Notes under the pieces: model-generated
The model's database searches: none
Told to the model about the DNA's origin: nothing
What the model saw: the letters and a program-made list of their open reading frames with translations, nothing else
Source: Shewanella sairae
GTDB lineage: Bacteria > Pseudomonadota > Gammaproteobacteria > Enterobacterales > Shewanellaceae
Assembly (NCBI RefSeq): GCF_023283535.1
Contig: NZ_JAKILT010000054.1
Coordinates: forward strand, 1 to 39,338
Length of the DNA stretch: 39,338 nucleotides
Direction: 5' to 3'
Shown here: piece by piece, positions 1 through 7,803 of the stretch
Layout of the letters: each line of letters starts with the position of its first letter
Position numbering within the stretch: position 1 is the stretch's first letter
Translations under genes and position numbers: made by a program

Positions 1-2
1 CG

Positions 3-160
3 AGGCTGAGGGCGATAAGCCTAACGGCATAAATGCCGAGCGATGCAATACAACGCAATACTAGGCTTTGTAGGTTGGGCTTTAGCCCATCAATATACTG
101 AATATAGTGATAGCTTAATTGACGAAGCTGAGGGCGATAAAGCTGACGGCATAAATGCCG
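3..160. repeat. Dispersed hairpin repeat, two direct copies
   Basis: Two related copies lie at 3-38 and 125-160, 122 bp apart. Each reads GCTGAGGGCGATAA, then a short variable stretch, then the perfect hairpin CGGCAT-AA-ATGCCG (25-38 and 147-160). Between them at 76-89 is another hairpin, TGGGCT-TT-AGCCCA. No open frame of note spans the region. It looks like REP-type intergenic DNA beyond the end of the DUF1145 gene. Mobility is not shown; the repeats and palindromes are seen directly. Confidence 0.7.
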
Positions 161-201
161 TTTTACAATGAAAGAATAGCTAAGATATGGGCTTATAAAA
201 T

Positions 202-233
202 AAAAAAAGCTGCAATGTGTGTCATTACAGCTT
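202..233 (-). terminator. Intrinsic terminator of the rsmD-DUF1145 unit
   Basis: On the minus strand, AAGCTG-t-AATG pairs with CATT-g-CAGCTT around a five-base loop, followed by a run of seven T. It lies about 55 bp past the DUF1145 stop, in the right orientation to end the rsmD-DUF1145 transcript. Confidence 0.8.
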
Positions 234-286
234 GTTCGTAATAAAGCGTTCGCCTTTGTTTATTCAGCAATATGCTGGAGTCGGTT

Positions 287-571
287 CTAGCTGTTTTGCG
301 CTTGCTTATCCATTACTTGCTTACGGTATTGCAGCAAGCTAAATACACCAAATAGGAATACTTGTAGGTAATCGCTCTTTTTCAGTTCGAGCAATTTGCT
401 AAATAGGCTGTGAAAAATAAACGTCTGAAAGCAATGCATAAAGATTGTCATGGCAAATAAGATATTGAGTACCACTGCAACGCTGCCATCAAAAGGCATG
501 ATTAAGTTGTACACCATCATTAACCAAGCGACTCCAGTAACCAACTTTCCTAGCACGAGCATAATGTTCAT
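287..571 (-). CDS. DUF1145 family small membrane protein (YhhL-like)
   Basis: This 94-residue protein has two or three hydrophobic segments (about residues 5-25, 30-52 and 68-80) and a polar, basic C-terminus. Its sequence and its place directly behind rsmD match the DUF1145/YhhL family of inner-membrane proteins, whose function is unknown. The ATG follows the rsmD stop codon immediately (TAA then ATG), with GAGGAAG inside the end of rsmD as ribosome-binding site, so the two are translationally coupled. A clear terminator follows. The family call rests on recognised sequence and synteny; no role can be read from the sequence. Confidence 0.8.
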   Translation of the reverse strand: MNIMLVLGKLVTGVAWLMMVYNLIMPFDGSVAVVLNILFAMTIFMHCFQTFIFHSLFSKLLELKKSDYLQVFLFGVFSLLQYRKQVMDKQAQNS

Positions 572-1192
572 TTAATTTACTTCCTCAGAATCACTATTTG
601 TTTCCGCTGCACTCTCTGTTGCAGTGTATTGATATAAACGATAGATAACTTGGCCAGCTTTTTTCTCTTTCAGCAATGACCAACTCACAGGCACGTTAAG
701 CATAGCGATTTCACTTTCTGTTTCAACGTAGATGAGTGCATCATCGTTTAGCCATTGGTGTTTATCGATAAGTGCGATACTTTTCTCGGCGAGTGACTTT
801 CTAAAAGGTGGATCGATAAAGGCAATATCAAAACCTTCGTTTGGCGTATTGGCAAGTAAGGCAAGGCTATCGCCTTTTATCACATCGGCATTTTCGCATT
901 TAAGTGTCGCAAGGTTAGCAACGAGCTGTTTAGCGGCTTGCGTTTGTAATTCAAAGATCTTGGCATAGCTAGCGTACCTAGAAAGTGACTCAAGACTTAA
1001 TGCGCCGCTGCCCGCAAAGCAATCCAGCACACGAGAACCACGCACATCATTAGCTATCCAGTTAAACAAGGTTTCGCGCACACGATCGGTCGTTGGGCGT
1101 AAGCCCTCAAGATCGTGGATCGGTAATTTTCGTGATCGCCACTGGCCTGAAATTATCCTAACTTGACCGCTAGAAGGTCTTTTATTGACCAT
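572..1192 (-). CDS. rsmD: 16S rRNA (guanine(966)-N(2))-methyltransferase RsmD
   Basis: This 206-residue class I SAM-dependent methyltransferase methylates the N2 of G966 of 16S rRNA in the assembling 30S subunit. The N-terminus carries the family segment with LRPTTDRVRETLFNW (about residues 31-45). The SAM-binding motif is VLDCFAGSGALSLE (about 55-68) and the catalytic motif is DPPF (about 126-129). Length is close to the usual 200. The ATG has GAGGA six bases upstream. It is divergent from ftsY, as in many gammaproteobacteria, and directly precedes the DUF1145 gene. The last 15 residues are acidic and probably disordered. Confidence 0.95.
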   Translation of the reverse strand: MVNKRPSSGQVRIISGQWRSRKLPIHDLEGLRPTTDRVRETLFNWIANDVRGSRVLDCFAGSGALSLESLSRYASYAKIFELQTQAAKQLVANLATLKCENADVIKGDSLALLANTPNEGFDIAFIDPPFRKSLAEKSIALIDKHQWLNDDALIYVETESEIAMLNVPVSWSLLKEKKAGQVIYRLYQYTATESAAETNSDSEEVN

Positions 1193-1417
1193 GGTATCCT
1201 CGTGATTTTGCCTGATGAAAGAAAGTGGTAGACTATGCCGTCTGAAATAAGGGCGTTATTTTATATCAAAGCATAGCTAAAAGGGAAAAAGCAGTATGCT
1301 GAATCTTTTAGAATCGCTTTTTTGCTGTTTTTATCAGCGAAATTTGAACATAATTTTGATATAACGTCCTCCACCCTAATGCATTTATGTACAGCTATTT
1401 GAGCACCGGTATAACAC

Positions 1418-3466
1418 ATGGCAAAGAAAGGTTTTTTTTCCTGGTTCCGCAGGGACAAGTCTAAAGAAGAAGCGGAAGCTGCTGAAGCGGCAAAATTAGC
1501 AGCTGAACAGCAGGAGCAGGAACAGCTCGCAGCTGAAAAAGCAGCCGAAGAAGCACGTATTGAAGCTGAACGTCTTGAATCTGAAAGAGTGGCTGCCGAA
1601 CAAGCTGAAGCACAAAGAGTTGCTGCAGAGCAAGCTGCGGAAGCTGCTCGAATCGAGGCTGCACGTATTGAAGGTGAACGTCTTGAATCTGAAAGAGTGG
1701 CTGCCGAACAAGCTGAAGCGCAAAGAGTTGCAGCTGAAGCAGCTCGAATCGAGGCTGCTAGCCTTGAAGCTGAGCGTCTTGAATCAGAAAAAGTAGCCGC
1801 CGAACAAGTTGAGGCGCAAAGAGTTGCTGCAGAGCAAGCGGCTGAAGCTGAACGTATCGAGACTGCTCGTATTGAAGCTGTGCAAGCTCAAGTCCAAAGA
1901 GCTGCGGCGGAACAAGCTGAAGCACAAAGAATTGCGGCAGAACAAGCAGCTGAAACAGAAGCCCGAATTTTAGCAGAGCAAGCCGAGAGTATCAGAGTTG
2001 CTGCTGAGCAGGCTGAAGCGCAAAGAATCGCAGCAGAGCAAGCGGCTGAAGCTGAACGTATCGAGGCTGCCCGCCTTGAAGCTGAGCGTCTTGAATCTGA
2101 AAGAATTGCCGCTGAGCAGGCCGAAGCGCAAAGAATCGCTGCAGAACAAGCTGCGGAAGCAGAACGTATCGAGGCCGCTCGTATTGAAGCTGAGCGTCTT
2201 GAGTCTGAAAGAGTTGCCGCTGAGCAGGCTGAAGCACAAAGAATTGCTGCAGAAAAAGCGGCAGAAGCTGCTCGAATCGAGGCCGCTCGTATTGAAGCTG
2301 AGCGCCTTGAGTCTGAAAGAGTTGCCGCTGAACAAGCTGAAGCGCAAAGAATAGAAGCTGAACGTGTTGAGCTAGAAAGGATTGCTGCAGAGCAGGCTGA
2401 CGCTGCTCGTATCGAAGCTGAACGCCTTGAGTCAGAAAGATTGGCTGCTGAAGAGTTAGCAGCGCAGCAACTGGCAGAGGAAAAATTAGCAGAAGAGCAA
2501 CCAGAGCCACAGGCTAAGCCTGTTAAAGAAGGCTTATTTGCCCGTCTTAAGCGTGGTCTAAAGCGTACAAGTGAAAGCATTGGTAGCGGTTTTATTGGCT
2601 TATTTAGCGGCAAAAAGATCGATGACGATCTTTTTGAAGAGCTTGAAGAGCAGCTATTAATTGCCGATGTGGGCGTTGAAACAACCACACGCTTAATTAA
2701 AAACTTAACTGAGCAAGCAAGTCGTAAGCAGCTTAAAGATGGCGAAGCCCTTTATGAGCTATTACGTGAAGAGATGCAAAAGACGCTCGATCCTGTATCT
2801 GTACCTCTTATTCCTGAAAACGCTGATGGTCCATTTGTGATCTTAATGGTTGGCGTTAACGGTGTGGGTAAAACCACCACCATTGGTAAGCTTGCTAAGC
2901 AGTATCAGGCACAAGGTAAATCTGTGATGCTAGCTGCAGGTGATACGTTCCGTGCTGCAGCGGTTGAGCAGTTGCAAGTTTGGGGTCAACGTAACGACAT
3001 CCCAGTTATTGCCCAGCATACAGGAGCCGATAGTGCGTCTGTTTTGTTTGATGCATTACAAGCGGCACGAGCGCGTAATGTTGATGTATTGATTGCCGAT
3101 ACCGCAGGTCGTCTGCAGAACAAAGCTCACCTAATGGACGAGCTTAAGAAAGTGGTTCGCGTGATGAAAAAGCAAGATGAGTCAGCGCCGCACGAGGTGA
3201 TGTTAACCCTTGATGCGAGCACGGGTCAGAATGCGATTAGTCAGGCACAGCTATTCCAAGAAGCTGTTGGCGTTACCGGTATTACTATCAGTAAGCTTGA
3301 TGGCACGGCAAAGGGTGGCGTTATCTTCGCGATTGCTGATAAGTTTGGTATTCCAATTCGTCATATTGGTGTGGGTGAGCAGATTGATGACCTACGTACC
3401 TTTAATGCGAAAGACTTTATCGAAGCCTTGTTTAGCCAAACTAAAGACGATAAAGACGCAAAATAA
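1418..3466 (+). CDS. ftsY: Signal recognition particle receptor FtsY with expanded repetitive acidic domain
   Basis: FtsY is the membrane-associated GTPase that receives the SRP-ribosome complex for co-translational insertion of membrane proteins. The C-terminal NG domain starts near residue 368. It carries GVNGVGKTTTIGKLAKQ (P-loop, near 478), DTFRAAA (near 509), DTAGR (near 560) and SKLDGTAKGG (near 625). The unusual part is the N-terminal A domain, residues about 17-360: an Ala/Glu/Arg-rich predicted coiled coil made of near-exact 36-residue repeats. The phrase ERLESE occurs seven times. At 682 residues the protein is far longer than the 497 of E. coli FtsY, and the excess is this repeat. 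The first residues, MAKKGFFSWFRR, form a short basic amphipathic start suited to membrane contact. A terminator separates it from ftsE. Confidence 0.97.
   Translation: MAKKGFFSWFRRDKSKEEAEAAEAAKLAAEQQEQEQLAAEKAAEEARIEAERLESERVAAEQAEAQRVAAEQAAEAARIEAARIEGERLESERVAAEQAEAQRVAAEAARIEAASLEAERLESEKVAAEQVEAQRVAAEQAAEAERIETARIEAVQAQVQRAAAEQAEAQRIAAEQAAETEARILAEQAESIRVAAEQAEAQRIAAEQAAEAERIEAARLEAERLESERIAAEQAEAQRIAAEQAAEAERIEAARIEAERLESERVAAEQAEAQRIAAEKAAEAARIEAARIEAERLESERVAAEQAEAQRIEAERVELERIAAEQADAARIEAERLESERLAAEELAAQQLAEEKLAEEQPEPQAKPVKEGLFARLKRGLKRTSESIGSGFIGLFSGKKIDDDLFEELEEQLLIADVGVETTTRLIKNLTEQASRKQLKDGEALYELLREEMQKTLDPVSVPLIPENADGPFVILMVGVNGVGKTTTIGKLAKQYQAQGKSVMLAAGDTFRAAAVEQLQVWGQRNDIPVIAQHTGADSASVLFDALQAARARNVDVLIADTAGRLQNKAHLMDELKKVVRVMKKQDESAPHEVMLTLDASTGQNAISQAQLFQEAVGVTGITISKLDGTAKGGVIFAIADKFGIPIRHIGVGEQIDDLRTFNAKDFIEALFSQTKDDKDAK
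1560..2460 (+). repeat. In-frame ~108-bp tandem repeats in ftsY
   Basis: The DNA for the FtsY acidic domain is built of imperfect units of about 108 bp (36 codons). Units beginning with the codons for ERLESE recur seven times; at least one unit is shortened by four codons and one is rearranged. Synonymous differences between copies show that the array is not wholly recent. Such an array is prone to length change by recombination or slippage, always in multiples of three. Confidence 0.9.
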
Positions 3467-3509
3467 CGTTAGCTTATAGATTCAGCGTTAACCTAAGATA
3501 GCTAAAAAT

Positions 3510-3532
3510 AAGCACCCTGCGGGGTGCTTTTA
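3510..3532 (+). terminator. Intrinsic terminator between ftsY and ftsE
   Basis: AAGCACCC pairs with GGGTGCTT around a four-base loop, followed by TTAAT. It lies 43 bp after the ftsY stop and 27 bp before ftsE. The T run is short, so it may attenuate rather than stop transcription into ftsEX. Confidence 0.75.
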
Positions 3533-3558
3533 ATACTAACTAAAAAGACATCTTATTA

Positions 3559-4251
3559 ATGATTCGATTTGAGCAGGTAAGTAAAGTCTATCCCGGCGGG
3601 CAAAAAGCCTTATCGGATGTGAGTTTTCATATTAAACGCGGTGAAATGGCTTTTTTAACCGGCCATTCAGGCGCGGGTAAAAGTACGCTGCTCAAATTGA
3701 TCACTGTGATTGAGCGTGCTAACGGTGGTCGCGTGTCCATTAATGGCCATGATATCGCTAAAGTGAGCCGCTCACAGGTGCCTTACTTGCGCCGCGATAT
3801 AGGGATGATTTTTCAAAATCACCACCTATTGATGAACAAGAGTGTGTTCGACAATGTGGCTTTACCTTTGATGATTGAAGGTTTTTCAATTGGTGAGATC
3901 CGTAAACGTGTTGCGGGTGCCCTCGACATGGTGGGCTTGTATGGTAAAGAGCGCCACAACCCGATTATGCTATCCGGCGGTGAGCAGCAGCGTGTGGGTA
4001 TTGCTCGCGCGATTGTGAATAAACCTCCTCTATTACTTGCCGACGAACCAACCGGTAACTTAGATCCTAAGCTATCTATGGATATTCTACGTTTGTTCGA
4101 AACTTTTAATGATGCGGGCACCACTGTGCTTATTGCTACCCACGATCTCGGTTTAATTGCGCGAATGAAATATCGCACCTTGACCCTAAAGCAGGGACGA
4201 GTATTAGGTGCTGAGGAAATTAGCTCCCATGACCATATTGGCACTAACTGA
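3559..4251 (+). CDS. ftsE: Cell division ATP-binding protein FtsE
   Basis: This 230-residue ABC-type ATPase pairs with FtsX at the division septum, where the complex switches on periplasmic cell-wall amidases through EnvC-type activators. Visible motifs are Walker A GHSGAGKST (about residues 36-44), the Q-loop at IFQNHHLL, signature LSGGEQQR (about 139-146), Walker B LLLADEPTGNLD (about 159-170) and the switch histidine in ATHD. The opening MIRFEQVSKVYPGG is typical of FtsE. Only six bases separate its stop from the ftsX start, so the two form one translational unit. The Shine-Dalgarno is weak. Confidence 0.96.
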   Translation: MIRFEQVSKVYPGGQKALSDVSFHIKRGEMAFLTGHSGAGKSTLLKLITVIERANGGRVSINGHDIAKVSRSQVPYLRRDIGMIFQNHHLLMNKSVFDNVALPLMIEGFSIGEIRKRVAGALDMVGLYGKERHNPIMLSGGEQQRVGIARAIVNKPPLLLADEPTGNLDPKLSMDILRLFETFNDAGTTVLIATHDLGLIARMKYRTLTLKQGRVLGAEEISSHDHIGTN

Positions 4252-4257
4252 GAATAA

Positions 4258-5226
4258 ATGATGAGTAAACAACCTCAGATCAATCGCAGCAAGTTGCCAC
4301 TGTCTGGCCGTATCGTGATGTTCTTTATCCGCCATATACAACATGCCATGGCAAGTATGGGGGAGTTATGGCGTAACCCTGTGTCGTCAATCATGACAAT
4401 GGCGGTATTGGGTGTCAGCTTAAGTTTACCTGCTGCGCTACAAGTATTAGTCAAGAATGCTGAAACCATTACTGAGTCTTGGAATAGCGCTGCAGAAATT
4501 TCCTTGTTTATCGATGAAGGCCGCAGTGAAACTGTGATTCAAAGCCTGATCACTCGCTTGAAGGTGTATCCAGAAATTAGCGATGTAACTTATATTAATC
4601 GCGATCAAGCTTTAGAAGAGTTTCAAACCTTATCAGGCTTTGGTGAGGCGTTATCTTATTTGGACTCAAATCCATTACCAGCAGTGGTGATGGTGACTCC
4701 TAGTGTTAAGTATTCAAGCCCTGCCGGTGCCCGTGAGTTGTTACGCAAACTGGAACAAGAGCCTGAAGTCAGTTTCGGCCGTTTAGATATCGAGTGGTTA
4801 GAGCGCCTGCAAGCTGTGGTTAAGTTACTTGAGCGAACAGTCCTAGCCATTGCCGCATTATTGGTGTTGGCGGTGGTGCTTGTTATTGGTAATACCATAC
4901 GTTTAGCGATTATGAACCGCCGCACCGAAATTGAAGTGATGAAATTGGTTGGTGCGACAGAAGCTTTTATTCAGCGACCATTTTTATATACTGGTATTTG
5001 GTACGGTGTGATTGGCGGCTTCTTAGCTTGGGTGATTATTAATTTATTGGTCTGGTATCTAGATGGTGCTTTAGCCGACCTACTAGGGTTATACGGCAGC
5101 AGCCTGCACATGGAGTCGCTTACTATTGGCGAGCTAGGGCAATTAGTTTTATTGGCATCTTTCTTGGGCTGGTTAGGTTCATATCTTTCAGTGCGCCAAC
5201 ACCTAAGAGCAATAGAACCGTCATAA
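4258..5226 (+). CDS. ftsX: Cell division protein FtsX
   Basis: This 322-residue inner-membrane partner of FtsE has the FtsX layout: a cytoplasmic N-terminus, a first membrane segment near residues 42-62, a periplasmic domain of about 110 residues, then three more membrane segments (about 195-220, 243-270 and 290-308). The segment with NRRTEIEVMKLVGATEAFIQ is the conserved FtsX/MacB-type coupling region. Two adjacent ATG codons (4258 and 4261) could each start the protein. It closes the ftsEX unit; rpoH follows after 263 bp with its own promoter. Confidence 0.95.
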   Translation: MMSKQPQINRSKLPLSGRIVMFFIRHIQHAMASMGELWRNPVSSIMTMAVLGVSLSLPAALQVLVKNAETITESWNSAAEISLFIDEGRSETVIQSLITRLKVYPEISDVTYINRDQALEEFQTLSGFGEALSYLDSNPLPAVVMVTPSVKYSSPAGARELLRKLEQEPEVSFGRLDIEWLERLQAVVKLLERTVLAIAALLVLAVVLVIGNTIRLAIMNRRTEIEVMKLVGATEAFIQRPFLYTGIWYGVIGGFLAWVIINLLVWYLDGALADLLGLYGSSLHMESLTIGELGQLVLLASFLGWLGSYLSVRQHLRAIEPS

Positions 5227-5382
5227 TCAGCCGCTAAACTGGCGTTTAATTGGTAGCTTAAAAGATGAACTTTGTTTCATTTGCGTTAGCTATTGCTAGG
5301 TGTAATATTTTATTGGCAGTGATAAGCACCAAAGTTTGCTTAGCGTTAGTGTGTTTTGATACATATTAGATAAGTACGATGG

Positions 5383-5411
5383 TTGACATATTTTGTCATT
5401 TAGTCGATAGT
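5383..5411 (+). promoter_or_regulatory. Candidate sigma-70 promoter of rpoH
   Basis: TTGACA at 5383-5388 and GATAGT at 5406-5411 are separated by 17 bp, about 80 bp before the rpoH ATG. The -35 box is perfect and the -10 box weaker. The resulting leader is roughly 70 nt; rpoH leaders in enterobacteria fold as RNA thermometers, but a fold here was not computed. Confidence 0.5.
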
Positions 5412-5489
5412 TCACTGTCCATTTTGATCATGAATGGTCAGAAAGTAGATTTTTAGCAAGACCTTTGTAAGAAAGTAGTAGGAGCGTAA

Positions 5490-6347
5490 ATGACAGATCA
5501 AACGCAATCAATGGCACTAATGGTTCCCCAAAGTAGCGGAAGCCTCGAGTCTTATGTTCATTCGGCACACAACATTCCTATGTTGGAAGCGGATACAGAA
5601 TATGAGCTAGCGAAGCGTCTGCAAGAAACGGGTGATCTACAGGCTGCGAAGCAGTTGATTATGTCGCATCTACGTTTTGTAGTACATGTTGCTAAAGGTT
5701 ATTCTGGCTACGGTCTACCGCAAGCAGACTTAATCCAAGAAGGTAATATCGGCCTGATGAAAGCGGTTAAGCGTTTCGACCCAGATGTGGGCGTTCGCTT
5801 GGTATCGTTTGCCGTGCATTGGATTAAAGCTGAAATTCATGAATACGTGCTTAAAAACTGGCGTATTGTGAAAGTCGCTACCACTAAAGCGCAACGCAAA
5901 CTGTTCTTTAACCTACGTAAAGCTAAAAAGCGTCTAGGTTGGTTTAGTGACAGCGAAGTAGGCATGGTTGCTGACAGTCTAGGTGTATCGAAAGCCGATG
6001 TCACCGAGATGGAATCACGTATGGCGGCGCAAGATCCTGCATTCGATCTGGCCAGCGATAACGATGATGAACACGATTATGCGCCTATGCATTATCTTGA
6101 AGACCACTCTTCAGATTTAGCGTCTCAAGTTGAAAATGACAACTGGGAACAAAATAACCAAGCGCGTCTGCTATCTGCCATCAAAACACTTGATGAGCGT
6201 AGCCAGCATATTCTTAAAGCGCGTTGGTTAGACGAAGACAAGACGACATTGCAAGATCTAGCGGCAACTTATCAAGTGTCGGCTGAACGTATTAGGCAAT
6301 TAGAAAAGAATGCAATGAATAAGCTGAAAGGTTGTATGGAAGCCTAG
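5490..6347 (+). CDS. rpoH: RNA polymerase heat-shock sigma factor RpoH (sigma-32)
   Basis: This 285-residue group 3 sigma factor directs RNA polymerase to heat-shock promoters. Region 2 carries LRFVVHVAKGYSGYGLPQAD and the -10 binding stretch around RLVSFAVHWIKAEIHEYVL. The RpoH box, QRKLFFNLRKAKKRLGW (about residues 133-149), is diagnostic and separates it from RpoD and RpoS. Region 4 ends with an HTH around LQDLAATYQVSAERIRQLEK. The ATG follows AGGAG by six bases. Its place downstream of ftsX is the classic gammaproteobacterial order. A strong terminator follows, and a 51-bp repeat array abuts it. Confidence 0.97.
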   Translation: MTDQTQSMALMVPQSSGSLESYVHSAHNIPMLEADTEYELAKRLQETGDLQAAKQLIMSHLRFVVHVAKGYSGYGLPQADLIQEGNIGLMKAVKRFDPDVGVRLVSFAVHWIKAEIHEYVLKNWRIVKVATTKAQRKLFFNLRKAKKRLGWFSDSEVGMVADSLGVSKADVTEMESRMAAQDPAFDLASDNDDEHDYAPMHYLEDHSSDLASQVENDNWEQNNQARLLSAIKTLDERSQHILKARWLDEDKTTLQDLAATYQVSAERIRQLEKNAMNKLKGCMEA

Positions 6348-6383
6348 TTTCCATAGTGTGCCCTAATCGCTTAGCGATAATTA

Positions 6384-6410
6384 AAACCTGCTTTTTAGCA
6401 GGTTTTTTTA
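6384..6410 (+). terminator. Intrinsic terminator of rpoH
   Basis: AACCTGC pairs with GCAGGTT around the loop TTTTTA, followed by a run of T. It sits about 40 bp past the rpoH stop. The first 51-bp repeat unit begins immediately at the end of its T run. Confidence 0.9.
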
Positions 6411-6533
6411 TGTCTGGAACATTTATGCCCAAAGCCCATGGATGGAAAGCTTTGGGCGTTATGTCTGGAACATTTATGCCCAAAGCCCATGGACGGAAAG
6501 CTTGGGGCTTTATGTCTGGAACATTTATGCTAA
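6411..6533. repeat. 51-bp tandem repeat array, locus 1 (two units plus a partial)
   Basis: Units begin at 6411, 6462 and 6513, each with TGTCTGGAACATTTATG; the third stops after about 21 bp. Each full unit contains a hairpin, GCCCAAAGC, 13-base loop CCATGGATGGAAA, GCTTTGGGC; the second copy has one mismatch in the stem. The same 51-bp unit occurs at 32605-32778. Units directly abut with no spacer, so this is not a CRISPR. Because 51 is a multiple of three, open frames run through the array on both strands, but no ribosome-binding site or coding signal supports a gene. Confidence 0.9.
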
Positions 6534-6542
6534 AACTCCTCC

Positions 6543-6625
6543 CTTCCCATGTAGGGAAGTCTGCATATATGCTGGCTGCAAGCTATTGCAGCCAAAGATG
6601 CTGAGAAGTTGGTTTGATGCTTCAG
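6543..6625. repeat. Relic copy of the 187-bp repeat family
   Basis: Bases 6559-6625 align with the invariant 3' block of the elements at 38917-39338: GTCTGCA, GGCTGCAAGC, then GAAGTTGGTTTGATG and TTCA are shared, with scattered substitutions. Immediately before it is a short hairpin, CTTCCC-ATGTA-GGGAAG (6543-6559), where the full elements carry a larger folded core. Inside the block, GGCTGCA-AGCTAT-TGCAGCC forms a second hairpin. Confidence 0.65.
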
Positions 6626-6795
6626 TTTTCAGACTAAGACCTTGCTAAGCCTATTTACAACAGTAAGTTAGTGGTGATAAGTTAACCGCCAACCTATTAG
6701 GGTATGAATAAAGTTCATGCTGTTAGGGAGACATTAGGTCTGCTTTTTAGGTAAATTAGCGAAATAAAAAGTCATCAGAATATAGGGAAAATGAG

Positions 6796-7152
6796 ATGAA
6801 CGAAGTGACATCAGGAAGTGGCGATGCAAGTCAGAGTAATGCCAAAATAGTCTACATCTTATACTTGGTAGCCTTGGTTTTTGGTATTACCGGTATCGTG
6901 GGTGTGGTTATGGCTTACATCAACAAAAGTACCGCACCTGAATGGCTGCAGTCTCACTACCAATATCAAATCCGAACATTCTGGATTGGCGGTCTATTTA
7001 TGTTTGTTGGTGGCTTATTGTCGCTGGTATTAATTGGCTGGTTTGTATTGTTATTCTGGGTTGTTTGGTTAGTTATTCGTTCAATTAAGGGGATACAAGC
7101 ATTGGATGCAGGCAAGCCGATTGAGAACCCAACGAGTTGGTTATTTAACTAA
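6796..7152 (+). CDS. DUF4870-like small inner-membrane protein
   Basis: This 118-residue protein has a polar Ser/Gly-rich N-terminus (1-17) and three hydrophobic segments, about residues 19-42, 62-82 and 83-97. The stretch SHYQYQIRTFWIGGL and the C-terminal VIRSIKGIQALDAGKPIENP match the DUF4870 / COG3671 family of uncharacterised membrane proteins. The ATG is preceded by AGGGAAAATGAG. It is monocistronic between repeat-rich spacers. A perfect palindrome spans its stop codon. No function can be inferred. Confidence 0.7.
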   Translation: MNEVTSGSGDASQSNAKIVYILYLVALVFGITGIVGVVMAYINKSTAPEWLQSHYQYQIRTFWIGGLFMFVGGLLSLVLIGWFVLLFWVVWLVIRSIKGIQALDAGKPIENPTSWLFN

Positions 7153-7162
7153 GTTAAATAAC
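7140..7162. other. Perfect 23-bp palindrome across a stop codon
   Basis: GTTATTTAACT and AGTTAAATAAC flank a single central A at 7151, inside the TAA stop of the preceding membrane-protein gene. It is not followed by a T run, so it is not a standard terminator. It could stall ribosomes, protect a 3' end or bind a protein. Confidence 0.6.
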
Positions 7163-7176
7163 GGTAATTTTGTCTA

Positions 7177-7350
7177 ATCAAACTTCGTTTGATAAAAATC
7201 ATGAGCTTTCTGCTCGTATAGGGTCGGAAAGGGGTCTATAGGGCCCCTCTTAGCTGTCTCTGCCTTATTTTGGGGAAGTCCATATCATGCCGCTTTTGTT
7301 GATAAGATTCTTTACTGCTTCGGCAATTTAGCTGAGGAGTCGGTGCTTTC
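7177..7350. repeat. Hairpin-rich dispersed element, copy A (degenerate)
   Basis: It begins with ATCAAAC-TTC-GTTTGAT (7177-7193), the same 17 bases as copy C at 37056. It continues with an ATGAGC/GCTCGT hairpin and an AGGGG/CCCCT hairpin, and ends with a CTTCGGCAA segment shared with copies B and C. Like those copies it sits just ahead of an orphan gene (start 7387). Confidence 0.55.
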
Positions 7351-7386
7351 TGTTAGTTGGGTTATGACTGCAAGATAGGTGTTTCT

Positions 7387-7785
7387 ATGACGTTTTCTAA
7401 GAGTCCAGACTACAGACAATATTCGCTTTCTGAGCTTTACGATGTAAAAGAACATATTGATAAAGAAGCCTTTCCAAATAGGTATAAGCTACTTATTGAT
7501 GAAATCGAGTTGAGAAAGCAACTACCAGAGCAAGAGGCGGAATCTAGTGTATTTAGCAAAACTGAGAAGATATTAATCCTAAAAAGTATAATGGTGCTTG
7601 CTGTTGTATTTTTTTCTCATAGTTTATTTAAAGCCTATGAAACGGGAATAATTACAGCTAGAGGAGGTGATGAGTATCACTTAGCGACTAATTCAATGGG
7701 ATTTTATTTCATTGTAGTTTTTCATGCTCTTTTTCTGTTTTTTGCGATTTATTTTGTATTCTTCAGCTCGGAAGAAGACTGCTAA
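7387..7785 (+). CDS. Hypothetical protein with two C-terminal membrane segments
   Basis: The chosen ATG has ATAGGTG eight bases upstream; an in-frame TTG ten codons earlier has no better signal. The 132-residue product has a charged N-terminal half (about 1-60, rich in Glu/Lys, with YSLSELYDVKEHIDKEAFP) and two hydrophobic segments, about residues 63-84 and 105-130. The N-terminal part resembles the short helical region found before membrane segments in many orphan proteins. I do not recognise the family. It lies between repeat element A and the end of menE, is AT-richer than menE, and its stop lies 18 bp from the convergent menE stop. Confidence 0.6.
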   Translation: MTFSKSPDYRQYSLSELYDVKEHIDKEAFPNRYKLLIDEIELRKQLPEQEAESSVFSKTEKILILKSIMVLAVVFFSHSLFKAYETGIITARGGDEYHLATNSMGFYFIVVFHALFLFFAIYFVFFSSEEDC

Positions 7786-7803
7786 CACAAAATGAAACGG
7801 GTA

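Noticed and set aside
1461..2688. Long antisense and out-of-frame reading frames over the FtsY repeats
   Set aside because: They arise from the low-complexity GAA/GCT-rich repeats; the products are low-complexity Ser/Ala or Leu/Phe strings, while the ftsY frame has clear domains.
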